DNA from: CBFHMJ01 sp965656875
Lineage (GTDB): Bacteria > Pseudomonadota > Gammaproteobacteria > Enterobacterales > Alteromonadaceae
Direction: 5' to 3'
Assembly (NCBI GenBank): GCA_965656875.1
Contig: CBFHMJ010000048.1
Location: 83,372 to 147,371, forward strand
DNA: 64,000 nt
Shown: in pieces, positions 41,813 to 50,282 of the stretch
How positions within the stretch are numbered: position 1 is the first letter of the stretch
How the letters are laid out: each line of letters begins with the position of its first letter
Translations under genes and position numbers: made by a program
The notes under the pieces: generated by a model
The model's input: the letters and a program-made list of their open reading frames with translations, nothing else
Database searches by the model: none
What the model was told of the DNA's origin: nothing

Positions 41813-43879
41813 ATGTTTGTTTATCGCGGTATTTTTCAGTGGATTGCCATTTCTCAGTTGAGCCTCTGGCGATGTAGACACATCACTCTCTCCAGATGGA
41901 GGGTGGCGGGGCTGCTGGTAACCGGATTGATGTTGTCCGGTCAGCTTCTGGCGGCTTCATTAAGTGCCGACGCATTTGGTACATTGGAAAACATCGAACA
42001 GGTTCGTTTATCGCCTGATGGTAAACGGATCGCGGCGTTGGTCAATCTGGAGGGTGAATATACGCTGGAAACACGTTCCTTAACGGATGATAACGTGGTT
42101 CATCATATTCAGATTGAAGACAGTAAGTTTAACCACTTTGAATGGGTGAATGACGAACGATTACTGTTGAGTGTACGAGCGCCAACCCGGCAAGCGTCTA
42201 ATTCCCTCGAACTCACGTTTTACAGCCAGCACTGGGATGGTTCAGTTCGAACTGATCTGACTGCATCGCATAAACGCAAAATAAACATGATCCGTCGCTC
42301 TCAGCTACGTCTTAAATCTCGCAGTACGCTCGGTCATCACCAGCCAACCTATATCAGTCAGTTTCAGCACCGCATCGTTAGTTTCTTACCTGATGACGAA
42401 CAACACATTTTATTGGCAATGGAAGATGTCGCGCCTGGCAGTCTTGATGTCTTTCGGGTCAATCTTTACACAGGAAAAGCCGTTGCCGTTCAGCGTAGTC
42501 GTAGCCAGGTATACCGCTGGCTGGCCGACAAAGATGGCATTGTCAGAGCGGGCTTTGGTTACAAAGATAAAGATCGAAGCATTTCTACCATTATTTATCG
42601 TGAGCATGAAAAAGCCCCGTGGCGAACCATTATGCAATACGATAATCGAACACAAGGTGCGGCATTTGAGCCGGTTGGTTTTACGGATGATCCGCGAATA
42701 TTGATTGTGTTGAAAGTCGAGCAGGGGATTCGTGCCTACTACTATTACGATCTTCAGCAACAGAAAACATTAAAACAACTGGCGCCATTCGTTAACGCAT
42801 CGGCACAGCAGTTGACGTTCACCAAAACCGGCAAGCCGCTGGCTGTTCAGTTTTATGATGAGTATTACCGCAGTGCTTTTGTTGATCCATCACTGGCTTC
42901 ATTGCATCAAAAACTTGAAGGTCAGTATCCTGGTGAGATTGTCTCAATGGAATCCTGGAATGACCAACAGTCACTCTTTGTTGTTAAGATCACCAGTCCA
43001 ACCCGACCCGGCGATTTCTACCTGTATAAAGCCAATAAGTCGGCCCTGACTTTTTTTGCTCATCAATATCCCGGGCTGGATAGCAAATCGCTCGTGCCAA
43101 TGAATTCACTGACCTTTACCGCCCGGGATGGCTTGAAGATTCCTGCTTATGTAACAGTCCCCATCGACGATGAGTCAGGCCTGAGTGTTACCACGAAGAA
43201 CGTAAAATTCCCCACTGTTGTGCTGGTGCATGGCGGCCCTCGTTCCCGAGATGTCTGGGGGTTTAATCCGTTAGTTCAGTTTCTTGCCAGTCGTGGCTAT
43301 GCGGTTTTGCAGGTGAATTTTCGTGGTTCAGACGGTTTTACGGAGGACTATTATCTAAGAGGATATCAGCAATGGGGCACAGGTATGTTGCATGATGTAA
43401 TTGACGGAACTCGCTGGTTGATTCAGCACGGTATTACCGATCCGAAGAGAGTCTGTGTGATGGGCGGCAGTTATGGCGGTTATGCGGCATTACAAACTCT
43501 GGTGATCGAACCTGAATTATTCCAATGCTCTATGGCCTGGGCGCCGGTTGCAGATATGGCTGACTATATGAGTCGCCAACAGTTTACTCATTTATTTAAG
43601 AATCTTTCCTTTTACGTATCGGCATCTGATGATTACTCGTCGATTTCCCCTTATGCCAATGCCGGGAAAATAAACGTGCCTGTGCTGGTGGTTCACGGTG
43701 AGCAGGACAACCGTGTGCCAGTACAGCTTAGTCGTAATTTCTATCGCCGCATGAAACGGCTCAATAAATCCATTGAATATATTGAATACCCCGATGGTGA
43801 CCACTTCTTTTCTCGTCAGCATAATCGCCAGGACTTTCTGAAGCGTGCTGAGATATTCCTTGCGCGTTACCTTCATTAA
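41813..43879 (+). CDS. S9 prolyl-oligopeptidase-family peptidase, copy 1
   Basis: 688 residues, starting with an extended N-region and a signal-like helix (about 33-53) ending in LLAA. The N-terminal half is a beta-propeller-like domain (LENIEQVRLSPDGKRIAALV). The C-terminal alpha/beta hydrolase has VLVHGGPRSRDVWG (oxyanion part), nucleophile motif GGSYGGY (Ser553), HGEQDNRVP (Asp632) and PDGDHFFS (His664), so the full triad is present. It is probably an exported dipeptidyl/oligopeptidase or acylaminoacyl peptidase. It is the first of three tandem paralogues on the plus strand, 137 bases before copy 2. Confidence 0.9.
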   Translation: MFVYRGIFQWIAISQLSLWRCRHITLSRWRVAGLLVTGLMLSGQLLAASLSADAFGTLENIEQVRLSPDGKRIAALVNLEGEYTLETRSLTDDNVVHHIQIEDSKFNHFEWVNDERLLLSVRAPTRQASNSLELTFYSQHWDGSVRTDLTASHKRKINMIRRSQLRLKSRSTLGHHQPTYISQFQHRIVSFLPDDEQHILLAMEDVAPGSLDVFRVNLYTGKAVAVQRSRSQVYRWLADKDGIVRAGFGYKDKDRSISTIIYREHEKAPWRTIMQYDNRTQGAAFEPVGFTDDPRILIVLKVEQGIRAYYYYDLQQQKTLKQLAPFVNASAQQLTFTKTGKPLAVQFYDEYYRSAFVDPSLASLHQKLEGQYPGEIVSMESWNDQQSLFVVKITSPTRPGDFYLYKANKSALTFFAHQYPGLDSKSLVPMNSLTFTARDGLKIPAYVTVPIDDESGLSVTTKNVKFPTVVLVHGGPRSRDVWGFNPLVQFLASRGYAVLQVNFRGSDGFTEDYYLRGYQQWGTGMLHDVIDGTRWLIQHGITDPKRVCVMGGSYGGYAALQTLVIEPELFQCSMAWAPVADMADYMSRQQFTHLFKNLSFYVSASDDYSSISPYANAGKINVPVLVVHGEQDNRVPVQLSRNFYRRMKRLNKSIEYIEYPDGDHFFSRQHNRQDFLKRAEIFLARYLH

Positions 43880-44016
43880 GTCTGACTCAGTCTGGACCTG
43901 AATTAATTAAATTAAATCAATAACCTGCCCGGCGAATAAAAAACCAACAAAAATATCCATACTTTTTGTATGTTCTGCTAACATGCGCGGCTGAAACAAA
44001 TCTGGTAGGAAATAGA

Positions 44017-45999
44017 ATGAAAGTTTTAACATCGCGATTCAATCGCTTTGCTAAGTCAGGGTCATTAGTATTGTTGATCCTGGCAACCTTGTTTGGCGCT
44101 ACAACGGTAAGTGCGGAGCCTGGCGTTACTGCAGAAAATTTTGGCACACTGGCCAATATTCAAACGCTTAAATTGTCACCTGATGGCACTAAAATCGCTG
44201 CGTTGGTTAACATTGATGGCAAGTACACGCTGTTGACGAAAAAATTAGGTGCTAAAGGAAACAAAGACTCTTACCTTACCGATTTTGATAAAGGTAAATT
44301 CAACTGGTTTGAATGGGCGAACAATGAACGTTTGTTGATTAGTGTTCGCTTCCCGTCAAAACGCTTCAATCAAAAAGCGATGGAAACCCGTTTGATCTCT
44401 CAGAACTGGGATACAACGGATCAAATCGACATGAACGAATCACACGCGAAGAAGATTAAAAAGGCCAGACAAGCCAAGAATTATAAAAAAGTCTTTACCA
44501 GTCAGATTCAGGATAACGTCATCAACTTCTTACCGGATGATCCGGACCATGTACTGATGGTCATGGACGGCGTTGATTATTGGCAAAACGACGTATTTAA
44601 AGTCAATGTTTACACGTCAAAAGAAACTGCGGTGCAGCGTAGTCGAAATATGGTTAGTCGCTGGTTGTCAGACAGTGATGGCGTTGTGCGTGCAGGATTT
44701 GGCTATAAAGATCGCGAGCGCAATATTTCAGAAATCATTTACCGCGAGAGTGAAGATGCGAGCTGGCGCACAATTGAGAGCTATGATAATCGTCATGGCG
44801 GTGCACGTTTCTTCCCGGTTGGCTTTACCAAAGACCCCAATATTATCTATGTATCTGTGATTGAAAACGGTGTGCTGGCTTACTACACATGGGATCTAAA
44901 ACAAGGTAAAGCACTGGAAAAGTTACTGCCAGGCGTGAACAATCAGGTTGATGGTATCGAATTTAATGCTGATGGTTCGGTCCAGTCTGTTAATTATTAT
45001 GATGAGTACTACCGTACCGCATTCCTCGATAAAACATTAAGTGATATCCATCGTCAACTGGAGCAGATGGCACCGGGTGAAATTATCTCGCTGGAAACCT
45101 GGAGTGCAGATAAATCCAAACTGATTTTCTTACTGACCAGTCCACAGCGTCCAGGCGATTACTACTACTACGACGTAAAGAAAAACGATCTGAAATTCTA
45201 CGGCAAGAAATACCCTGATATCGACCAGACTAAACTGGCAGCTATGAATTCATTGACCTTTAACGCGCGTGATGGACTGGAGATCCCAGTTTATGTCTCG
45301 GTCCCTGTCGGCGCTGAGCCTTCGAATCTGCCAACGGTTGTTCTGGTGCATGGCGGTCCACATGCTCGTGATGTCTGGGGCTATGATGAATGGGTGCAAT
45401 TTTTGACAACGCGTGGCTATGCCGTATTACAGGTTAATTTCCGTGGCTCGGACGGATTCTCTCAGGATTATTACCTGAAGGGCTATGGTCAATGGGGCAA
45501 AGGTATGCTGCATGATGTGATTGATGGCACAAAATGGTTGGTTGAAAACGGTATTTCTGATCCCAAAAAATTATGTGTCATGGGTGGTAGTTATGGTGGT
45601 TATGCAGCGTTACAGACAACCGTGATTGAGCCAGAAATGTTTAAGTGTTCTGTGGCATTTGCCCCGGTTGCGGATATGGATGATTACATGGGCGAGAAAA
45701 GCTACAGCTATTTCTTCGACAACATGAAGTTCTATGTCTCTGAATCTGAAGACTACAGCGCTATCTCTCCATACAGTAATGTTGAGAAAATCAAAACGCC
45801 GATCATGGTGGCGCATGGTGCTCAGGACCGACGAGTATTGGTTAATTTGAGCCGTAACTTTAAAAACCGAATGGAAAGAAACGATAAATCAATCGAGTAT
45901 GTTGAGTTTGAAGATGGCGATCACTTTTTGTCGTTACAGCATAACAAACAAGATTTCTTTAAACGTGCTGAAGCGTTTCTCGCCCGATATTTAAAGTAG
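44017..45999 (+). CDS. S9 prolyl-oligopeptidase-family peptidase, copy 2
   Basis: 660 residues from the ATG at 44017, with TAGGAAA upstream; the earlier ATG at 43966 would add 17 residues before a normal signal peptide. The signal peptide ends near VSA. It is very similar to copy 1 along its whole length (AGFGYKDRERNISEIIYRE, GLEIPVYVSVPVGAEP). The triad is intact: GGSYGGY with Ser525, HGAQDRRVL with Asp604 and DGDHFLS with His636. The tandem arrangement shows gene duplication. It probably acts outside the cytoplasm on peptides. Confidence 0.9.
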   Translation: MKVLTSRFNRFAKSGSLVLLILATLFGATTVSAEPGVTAENFGTLANIQTLKLSPDGTKIAALVNIDGKYTLLTKKLGAKGNKDSYLTDFDKGKFNWFEWANNERLLISVRFPSKRFNQKAMETRLISQNWDTTDQIDMNESHAKKIKKARQAKNYKKVFTSQIQDNVINFLPDDPDHVLMVMDGVDYWQNDVFKVNVYTSKETAVQRSRNMVSRWLSDSDGVVRAGFGYKDRERNISEIIYRESEDASWRTIESYDNRHGGARFFPVGFTKDPNIIYVSVIENGVLAYYTWDLKQGKALEKLLPGVNNQVDGIEFNADGSVQSVNYYDEYYRTAFLDKTLSDIHRQLEQMAPGEIISLETWSADKSKLIFLLTSPQRPGDYYYYDVKKNDLKFYGKKYPDIDQTKLAAMNSLTFNARDGLEIPVYVSVPVGAEPSNLPTVVLVHGGPHARDVWGYDEWVQFLTTRGYAVLQVNFRGSDGFSQDYYLKGYGQWGKGMLHDVIDGTKWLVENGISDPKKLCVMGGSYGGYAALQTTVIEPEMFKCSVAFAPVADMDDYMGEKSYSYFFDNMKFYVSESEDYSAISPYSNVEKIKTPIMVAHGAQDRRVLVNLSRNFKNRMERNDKSIEYVEFEDGDHFLSLQHNKQDFFKRAEAFLARYLK

Positions 46000-46021
46000 G
46001 TTCCAACACTGGATTTGAAGT

Positions 46022-46044
46022 TTGCCCCGACAAGGTCGGGGCAA
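46022..46044 (+). repeat. Strong intercistronic hairpin between S9 copies 2 and 3
   Basis: Perfect 10-bp, very GC-rich stem (46022-46031 with 46035-46044) and a 3-base loop, directly after copy 2 and 26 bases before the copy 3 start. No T-run follows, so it may stabilise the upstream mRNA or damp expression of copy 3. Confidence 0.6.
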
Positions 46045-46069
46045 TGGAAAAGGGAAAAGGAAAAGTAGT

Positions 46070-47995
46070 ATGAATATTCAAGCACTGCGCCGTTTAGTGG
46101 CGTTTCTCATATTGGCCGTTTATTCAATGACGGTTCATGCCTTAACGCCGGGGTCCGGCGCTCAACACTTTGGTCAACTGGCCGACGTTGCGCAAATCGC
46201 TTTGTCACCCGATGGCGATAAAATTGCTGCCATCGTCAATGTTGACGGTGAATATGCCCTGCTGACAAAGAAAATTCACAGCAAGAATAAAAAAGATTCC
46301 TACCTCACAAGCTTTGATGGAACTCGGGTTAACTGGATACGTTGGGTTAATAACGAGCGGCTGGTTATCAGTTTATACCCGGTTGAACGCTTTTGGGGGA
46401 ATTCCCTGTTAGCGCAAAACTGGGATACCACCAAACGCATTGACTTAATGCGCAATTTGAATCGAAAGCGTGAAGATCAGTTACGTTACTTTAGTTGGGT
46501 GTTGCTGGGGATTAACAACGACAATGTTGAGTCTTTCATGGACGATGATGATGACCATATCCTGGTGTCTAACTATGACAAGGAAGGTCTGAATCTCTAT
46601 AAAATCAACGTGTACAACGCCAGAGATGAAGTGATTCAACGTCGCAAAAGCCGGGCTGGTAACTGGGTCGTTAATAACATGGGCGATGCCCGGATTGCTA
46701 TCGGCTCTCGAGATGATGATATGAAATTTGGTGAAATGTCATATCGGGCAAATGAGGACAGTGACTGGCAGATTATTGATGAGTGGGATATTCGAGTAAA
46801 TCACTCCAACATAGATCCGGTTGGGTTTACGGGTGATCCGAATAAAATTTATGTCGTGGCTCATGATGAACGTGGCATTGATACACTTTATTTCTATGAT
46901 GTGTCGAAGAAAAAGCTGTTAGAAAAAGTCCTGCCACAGATTAACAGTCCGATCACTCATGTTGTATTCGACAGACATGACAAGCTTGAATCTGTTCGCT
47001 ATGCGGATGTTGCGGACAACACCCACTACGTAGACGATACGCTGCGCACCATACACCAAAAAGTCATGCAAATGGCGCCAGGTGAGTTGGTTGAATTAAT
47101 TTCCTGGAGCCGGGATAAAACGACGTTCATCATTAAAGTATCCAGCCCTCAACGGCCTGGTGACTATTACTACTATGATGCGAAAAAAGACGATATTCGC
47201 CTTTATAGCAAGAAATTTTCCGCCATCGATTCGGCAAAACTGGGTCAAACAACATCGCTGTCATTTAAAAATAGTGATGGTATGGAGATCCCCGTGTTGG
47301 TAACGGTGCCTCCCGGCATTGAACCCGCTAATCTTCCAACGGTTGTTGTCGTTCATGATGGCCCGCCGGGACGTGATTACTGGGGATTCAATCGTCGAGT
47401 ACAATTCCTGGTATCGCAGGGCTACGCAGTACTACAAGTTAACTTCAGAGGTTCAGAAGGCTTTACCCACGATTACTGGTTTTCAGCCGTAAATCAGTTC
47501 GGCACCGGCATACTGGATGATATTGCTGAAGGTACGCAGTGGTTGGTTAAGCATGGCATTGCTGACGCGAAGCGTATTTGCGTTATGGGTTATGGTTACG
47601 GTGGTTATGCCGCTTTACAAATTCAGGTTCGCCATCCGGGATTATATGCCTGTTCTGTTGCTGATAACCCAATCACGGATATTGATGAATTCCTGGGGCC
47701 AGTGCTGAATATCGGTCACTATCAATTTGTTGAACGTTATATTAAAAATGATAAGAACTACGACGAAATCTCTCCGTATTTTAATGTCGAAAAGATTAAA
47801 TCACCGGTTTTGTTGTTGGCGAACGAATGGAGTGTGTATGAGAATCAGGCTGAATACATCTATAACAAGCTTAAACGCCACGATGCTGTAACTGAGTATA
47901 TCTGGCATGAACATGATGTTCAGACGCAAAAACGATCCGTGGATACCTATAAAGGTATTGAACGGTTTCTGGCGACCTGGCTTAAGAAACCATGA
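46070..47995 (+). CDS. S9-family paralogue, copy 3, probable pseudoenzyme
   Basis: 641 residues from the ATG at 46070, with an AAGGAAAAG ribosome site; the signal peptide ends near VHA. The fold is conserved with copies 1 and 2 (RPGDYYYYDAKKDDI, GYAVLQVNFRGSEGF). The catalytic residues are not. The nucleophile motif reads GYGYGGY, with Gly509 in place of Ser; the Asp motif HG.QD.RV is LANEWSVYE; the oxyanion motif HGGP is HDGPPGRD. The frame is intact over 1.9 kb, so it is not a decaying pseudogene but likely a non-catalytic binding or regulatory partner. Confidence 0.85.
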   Translation: MNIQALRRLVAFLILAVYSMTVHALTPGSGAQHFGQLADVAQIALSPDGDKIAAIVNVDGEYALLTKKIHSKNKKDSYLTSFDGTRVNWIRWVNNERLVISLYPVERFWGNSLLAQNWDTTKRIDLMRNLNRKREDQLRYFSWVLLGINNDNVESFMDDDDDHILVSNYDKEGLNLYKINVYNARDEVIQRRKSRAGNWVVNNMGDARIAIGSRDDDMKFGEMSYRANEDSDWQIIDEWDIRVNHSNIDPVGFTGDPNKIYVVAHDERGIDTLYFYDVSKKKLLEKVLPQINSPITHVVFDRHDKLESVRYADVADNTHYVDDTLRTIHQKVMQMAPGELVELISWSRDKTTFIIKVSSPQRPGDYYYYDAKKDDIRLYSKKFSAIDSAKLGQTTSLSFKNSDGMEIPVLVTVPPGIEPANLPTVVVVHDGPPGRDYWGFNRRVQFLVSQGYAVLQVNFRGSEGFTHDYWFSAVNQFGTGILDDIAEGTQWLVKHGIADAKRICVMGYGYGGYAALQIQVRHPGLYACSVADNPITDIDEFLGPVLNIGHYQFVERYIKNDKNYDEISPYFNVEKIKSPVLLLANEWSVYENQAEYIYNKLKRHDAVTEYIWHEHDVQTQKRSVDTYKGIERFLATWLKKP

Positions 47996-48066
47996 TGCTC
48001 AAAGATATAGTTATCGAACAGTAAGACAGTGATAATTGACGGTTGGCTGTGTTGAGCGGCCAACCG

Positions 48067-50274
48067 TTACTCGTCATCTGACAACAAACGTTCCACGGCT
48101 TTTTTTAAGGCGCTGGTCAGCGCTTTCTTTCCTTGCAAGCCAAAGTCTGAAATCAATAATTTATCGTCTCTTCCCTGAATGGCTGCCGCTATTAGCAGAT
48201 TAACCTCGTCAGAATATTTTGATACTCGATCACATAAAATTGTTCGTAAAATAAGCGCCGGTATCAAACGAATTACCCACTGAAAATCAAGATGATGCGT
48301 GGTGAATTGAACTAATTGTCTTAGTGCTTTGTCTGTAAGTTCAGCCTCGTGCTTTGCCTGTTCAGCAGCACCCGCTTTAATCAGATTCACGATGAGTTCT
48401 GGAGCCAGTGATGGATACTTACGCGGTAATTGAAACCAGAGTTGAGCAGTAAAGTCAGTCAGGTAAGTCGTCATTATTTTAATGGCGTTATCTGAAACTG
48501 GTTTTAACACTAACGCTGCATATTCACTGCTGGTGGCTTCTCGATGTAATCCCAGTTTTACCGGGTGATAGCCGCAAGCTTGCCAGAAATTAAGGAGTGC
48601 TGACGTAGCGCCAAAGGTTGATGCAAAGAAATCAGGTTTATCGGGAGATTGCAGCAACAAGGATTCGACCTCGTTTAACAGTGCTGTACCTGAGCCACGG
48701 CGATGTAATGCTGGGTGAATCGCAATTCGCATGACACGGGCGTAACGTCGAGTAGGTGCTTGTTGGTCACTCAAATGTTGAGATAAGGATTGAGGAATTA
48801 AATGTCCGGGGATTCGGCGTTCGCCTCGCCAGATAGCGTCACTCAGATTGCCGGACAATTTCCCTTCAAGCGCAATCAGTGCGCAACCCGTTAACCAGGA
48901 TTTTGCGTGTTCATCCTGTTGGGTCTGAATGAATAATCTGATTGAAGGATCATCGAGTAAATGTTGCACGTCATCTGGTGAGGTTTTGTAATGAGCCAGC
49001 GTTAATAAGCCAACAATCTGTTGCAGTAATTCAGGCTGTTGGACTAGCGACTTAATAGCAATCTGTTGAGTCTGCGCGGACGACAAGTTCTCAGGAGGTG
49101 TTGAAACAGAGGTGTTGAGCAACAACAGTCGATTAATGATCTGTTCCAGCGGATCGTCATCATGCCAGCGAACAGGCTGATTCAGATGACGGGATTTCCA
49201 ACCTGGAAAATTACGTTCCAGTCTAGCTTTAAACCTGAGTTCAAAGCCTCGTCCTGTGCCTTCATAACCATGAATGGTTGATGAAAAAACCAGTCGGCTA
49301 AAACGCTTTAGTAAGCTTGAAAGCATCGGTGCCGGGATCGCGGCAGCTTCATCGACCAGTACGATATCCGCAGTTAGATGTTGATCATCGATCAGACTGT
49401 CCGGTGCGATATAAATCAATTCAGCGCCGTTATTAATTAGTTCAGCGTTGCGATCAATCAGCAGAATTCGATTGTTTTCAATCTGAAGCGTATCTGGTGG
49501 AAATGATGTCTCAAAGTGGGTAAATAAAGGATCAACCATGGCCCGACGTGGTGCTGTAACCAGAACGCGTTGTTTACCATGATGCTTGATGAGAGATGCC
49601 GCAGCTAACCCTAATGCGCTGGTTTTTCCTCGCCCCCGGTCTGCGGTTAAAACAAGTGGGCGATTTCGATGTCCGGTGGCGACTTTAATAATGTCATTGA
49701 TTGCATGCTGCTGTTCTTCATACTGTGTGGTGTACTGTCCTGTTTCAGCCTGCTGTTTGACTTTCCCTGGTATGTCAGCGTGATTGCCTGAAAGCAAATC
49801 GCCCCGCGTTAAAATGATTGCTTGTTGTTCCGTTCGTAGAATGTGACGCCAGTGCGAGGCAAAACCACTAAATGATTCGTTCGTGATCGCTTGAGAGTGT
49901 ATAAATTGCTCACTGGCCAGTTCATGACACAACAGCCAGCAAATTCCTCCAGCTTTTAACGTGCCGGACAACGCACCGATCGCCTCAGGTTTTAGCCGTT
50001 CAAACCCATTAATAATGAGTTGTTCGCACTCTTGCCCCAGAAAATGTCGTGCTTTCGCTGGCGTGATTTGATGCCAGCACTCAGGGGGAAATAATGTTTC
50101 GTCTGGCGAATGTTGCTCTGTAGACAGGAAGAAGGTTGATGAAGTGGTGGTGATGAGCGGTTGAATCCGTGACAGTGCGGTAGCAAGGTCATTTTCCTGA
50201 ACAACGACCAGGCCACGATGTTTGTCCTGGTCCAGCCGTTGTTGTAACTGATTCAACCATTCGATGTTGTGCAT
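48067..50274 (-). CDS. tmcA: tRNA(Met) cytidine acetyltransferase TmcA
   Basis: 735 residues. An N-terminal domain is followed by an RNA-helicase-like ATPase with Walker A ADRGRGKTSALG (211 onward) and Walker B-like LVDEAAAIPAPML. A GNAT acetyltransferase segment has RIAIHPALHRRGSGTALL with FGATSALLNFWQACGY. TmcA makes ac4C34 in the anticodon of elongator tRNA-Met, using acetyl-CoA and ATP. The size is somewhat larger than the 671 residues of E. coli. It lies 8 bases after uvrD on the same strand and is probably cotranscribed with it. Confidence 0.95.
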   Translation of the reverse strand: MHNIEWLNQLQQRLDQDKHRGLVVVQENDLATALSRIQPLITTTSSTFFLSTEQHSPDETLFPPECWHQITPAKARHFLGQECEQLIINGFERLKPEAIGALSGTLKAGGICWLLCHELASEQFIHSQAITNESFSGFASHWRHILRTEQQAIILTRGDLLSGNHADIPGKVKQQAETGQYTTQYEEQQHAINDIIKVATGHRNRPLVLTADRGRGKTSALGLAAASLIKHHGKQRVLVTAPRRAMVDPLFTHFETSFPPDTLQIENNRILLIDRNAELINNGAELIYIAPDSLIDDQHLTADIVLVDEAAAIPAPMLSSLLKRFSRLVFSSTIHGYEGTGRGFELRFKARLERNFPGWKSRHLNQPVRWHDDDPLEQIINRLLLLNTSVSTPPENLSSAQTQQIAIKSLVQQPELLQQIVGLLTLAHYKTSPDDVQHLLDDPSIRLFIQTQQDEHAKSWLTGCALIALEGKLSGNLSDAIWRGERRIPGHLIPQSLSQHLSDQQAPTRRYARVMRIAIHPALHRRGSGTALLNEVESLLLQSPDKPDFFASTFGATSALLNFWQACGYHPVKLGLHREATSSEYAALVLKPVSDNAIKIMTTYLTDFTAQLWFQLPRKYPSLAPELIVNLIKAGAAEQAKHEAELTDKALRQLVQFTTHHLDFQWVIRLIPALILRTILCDRVSKYSDEVNLLIAAAIQGRDDKLLISDFGLQGKKALTSALKKAVERLLSDDE

Positions 50275-50282
50275 TGCAGGCT

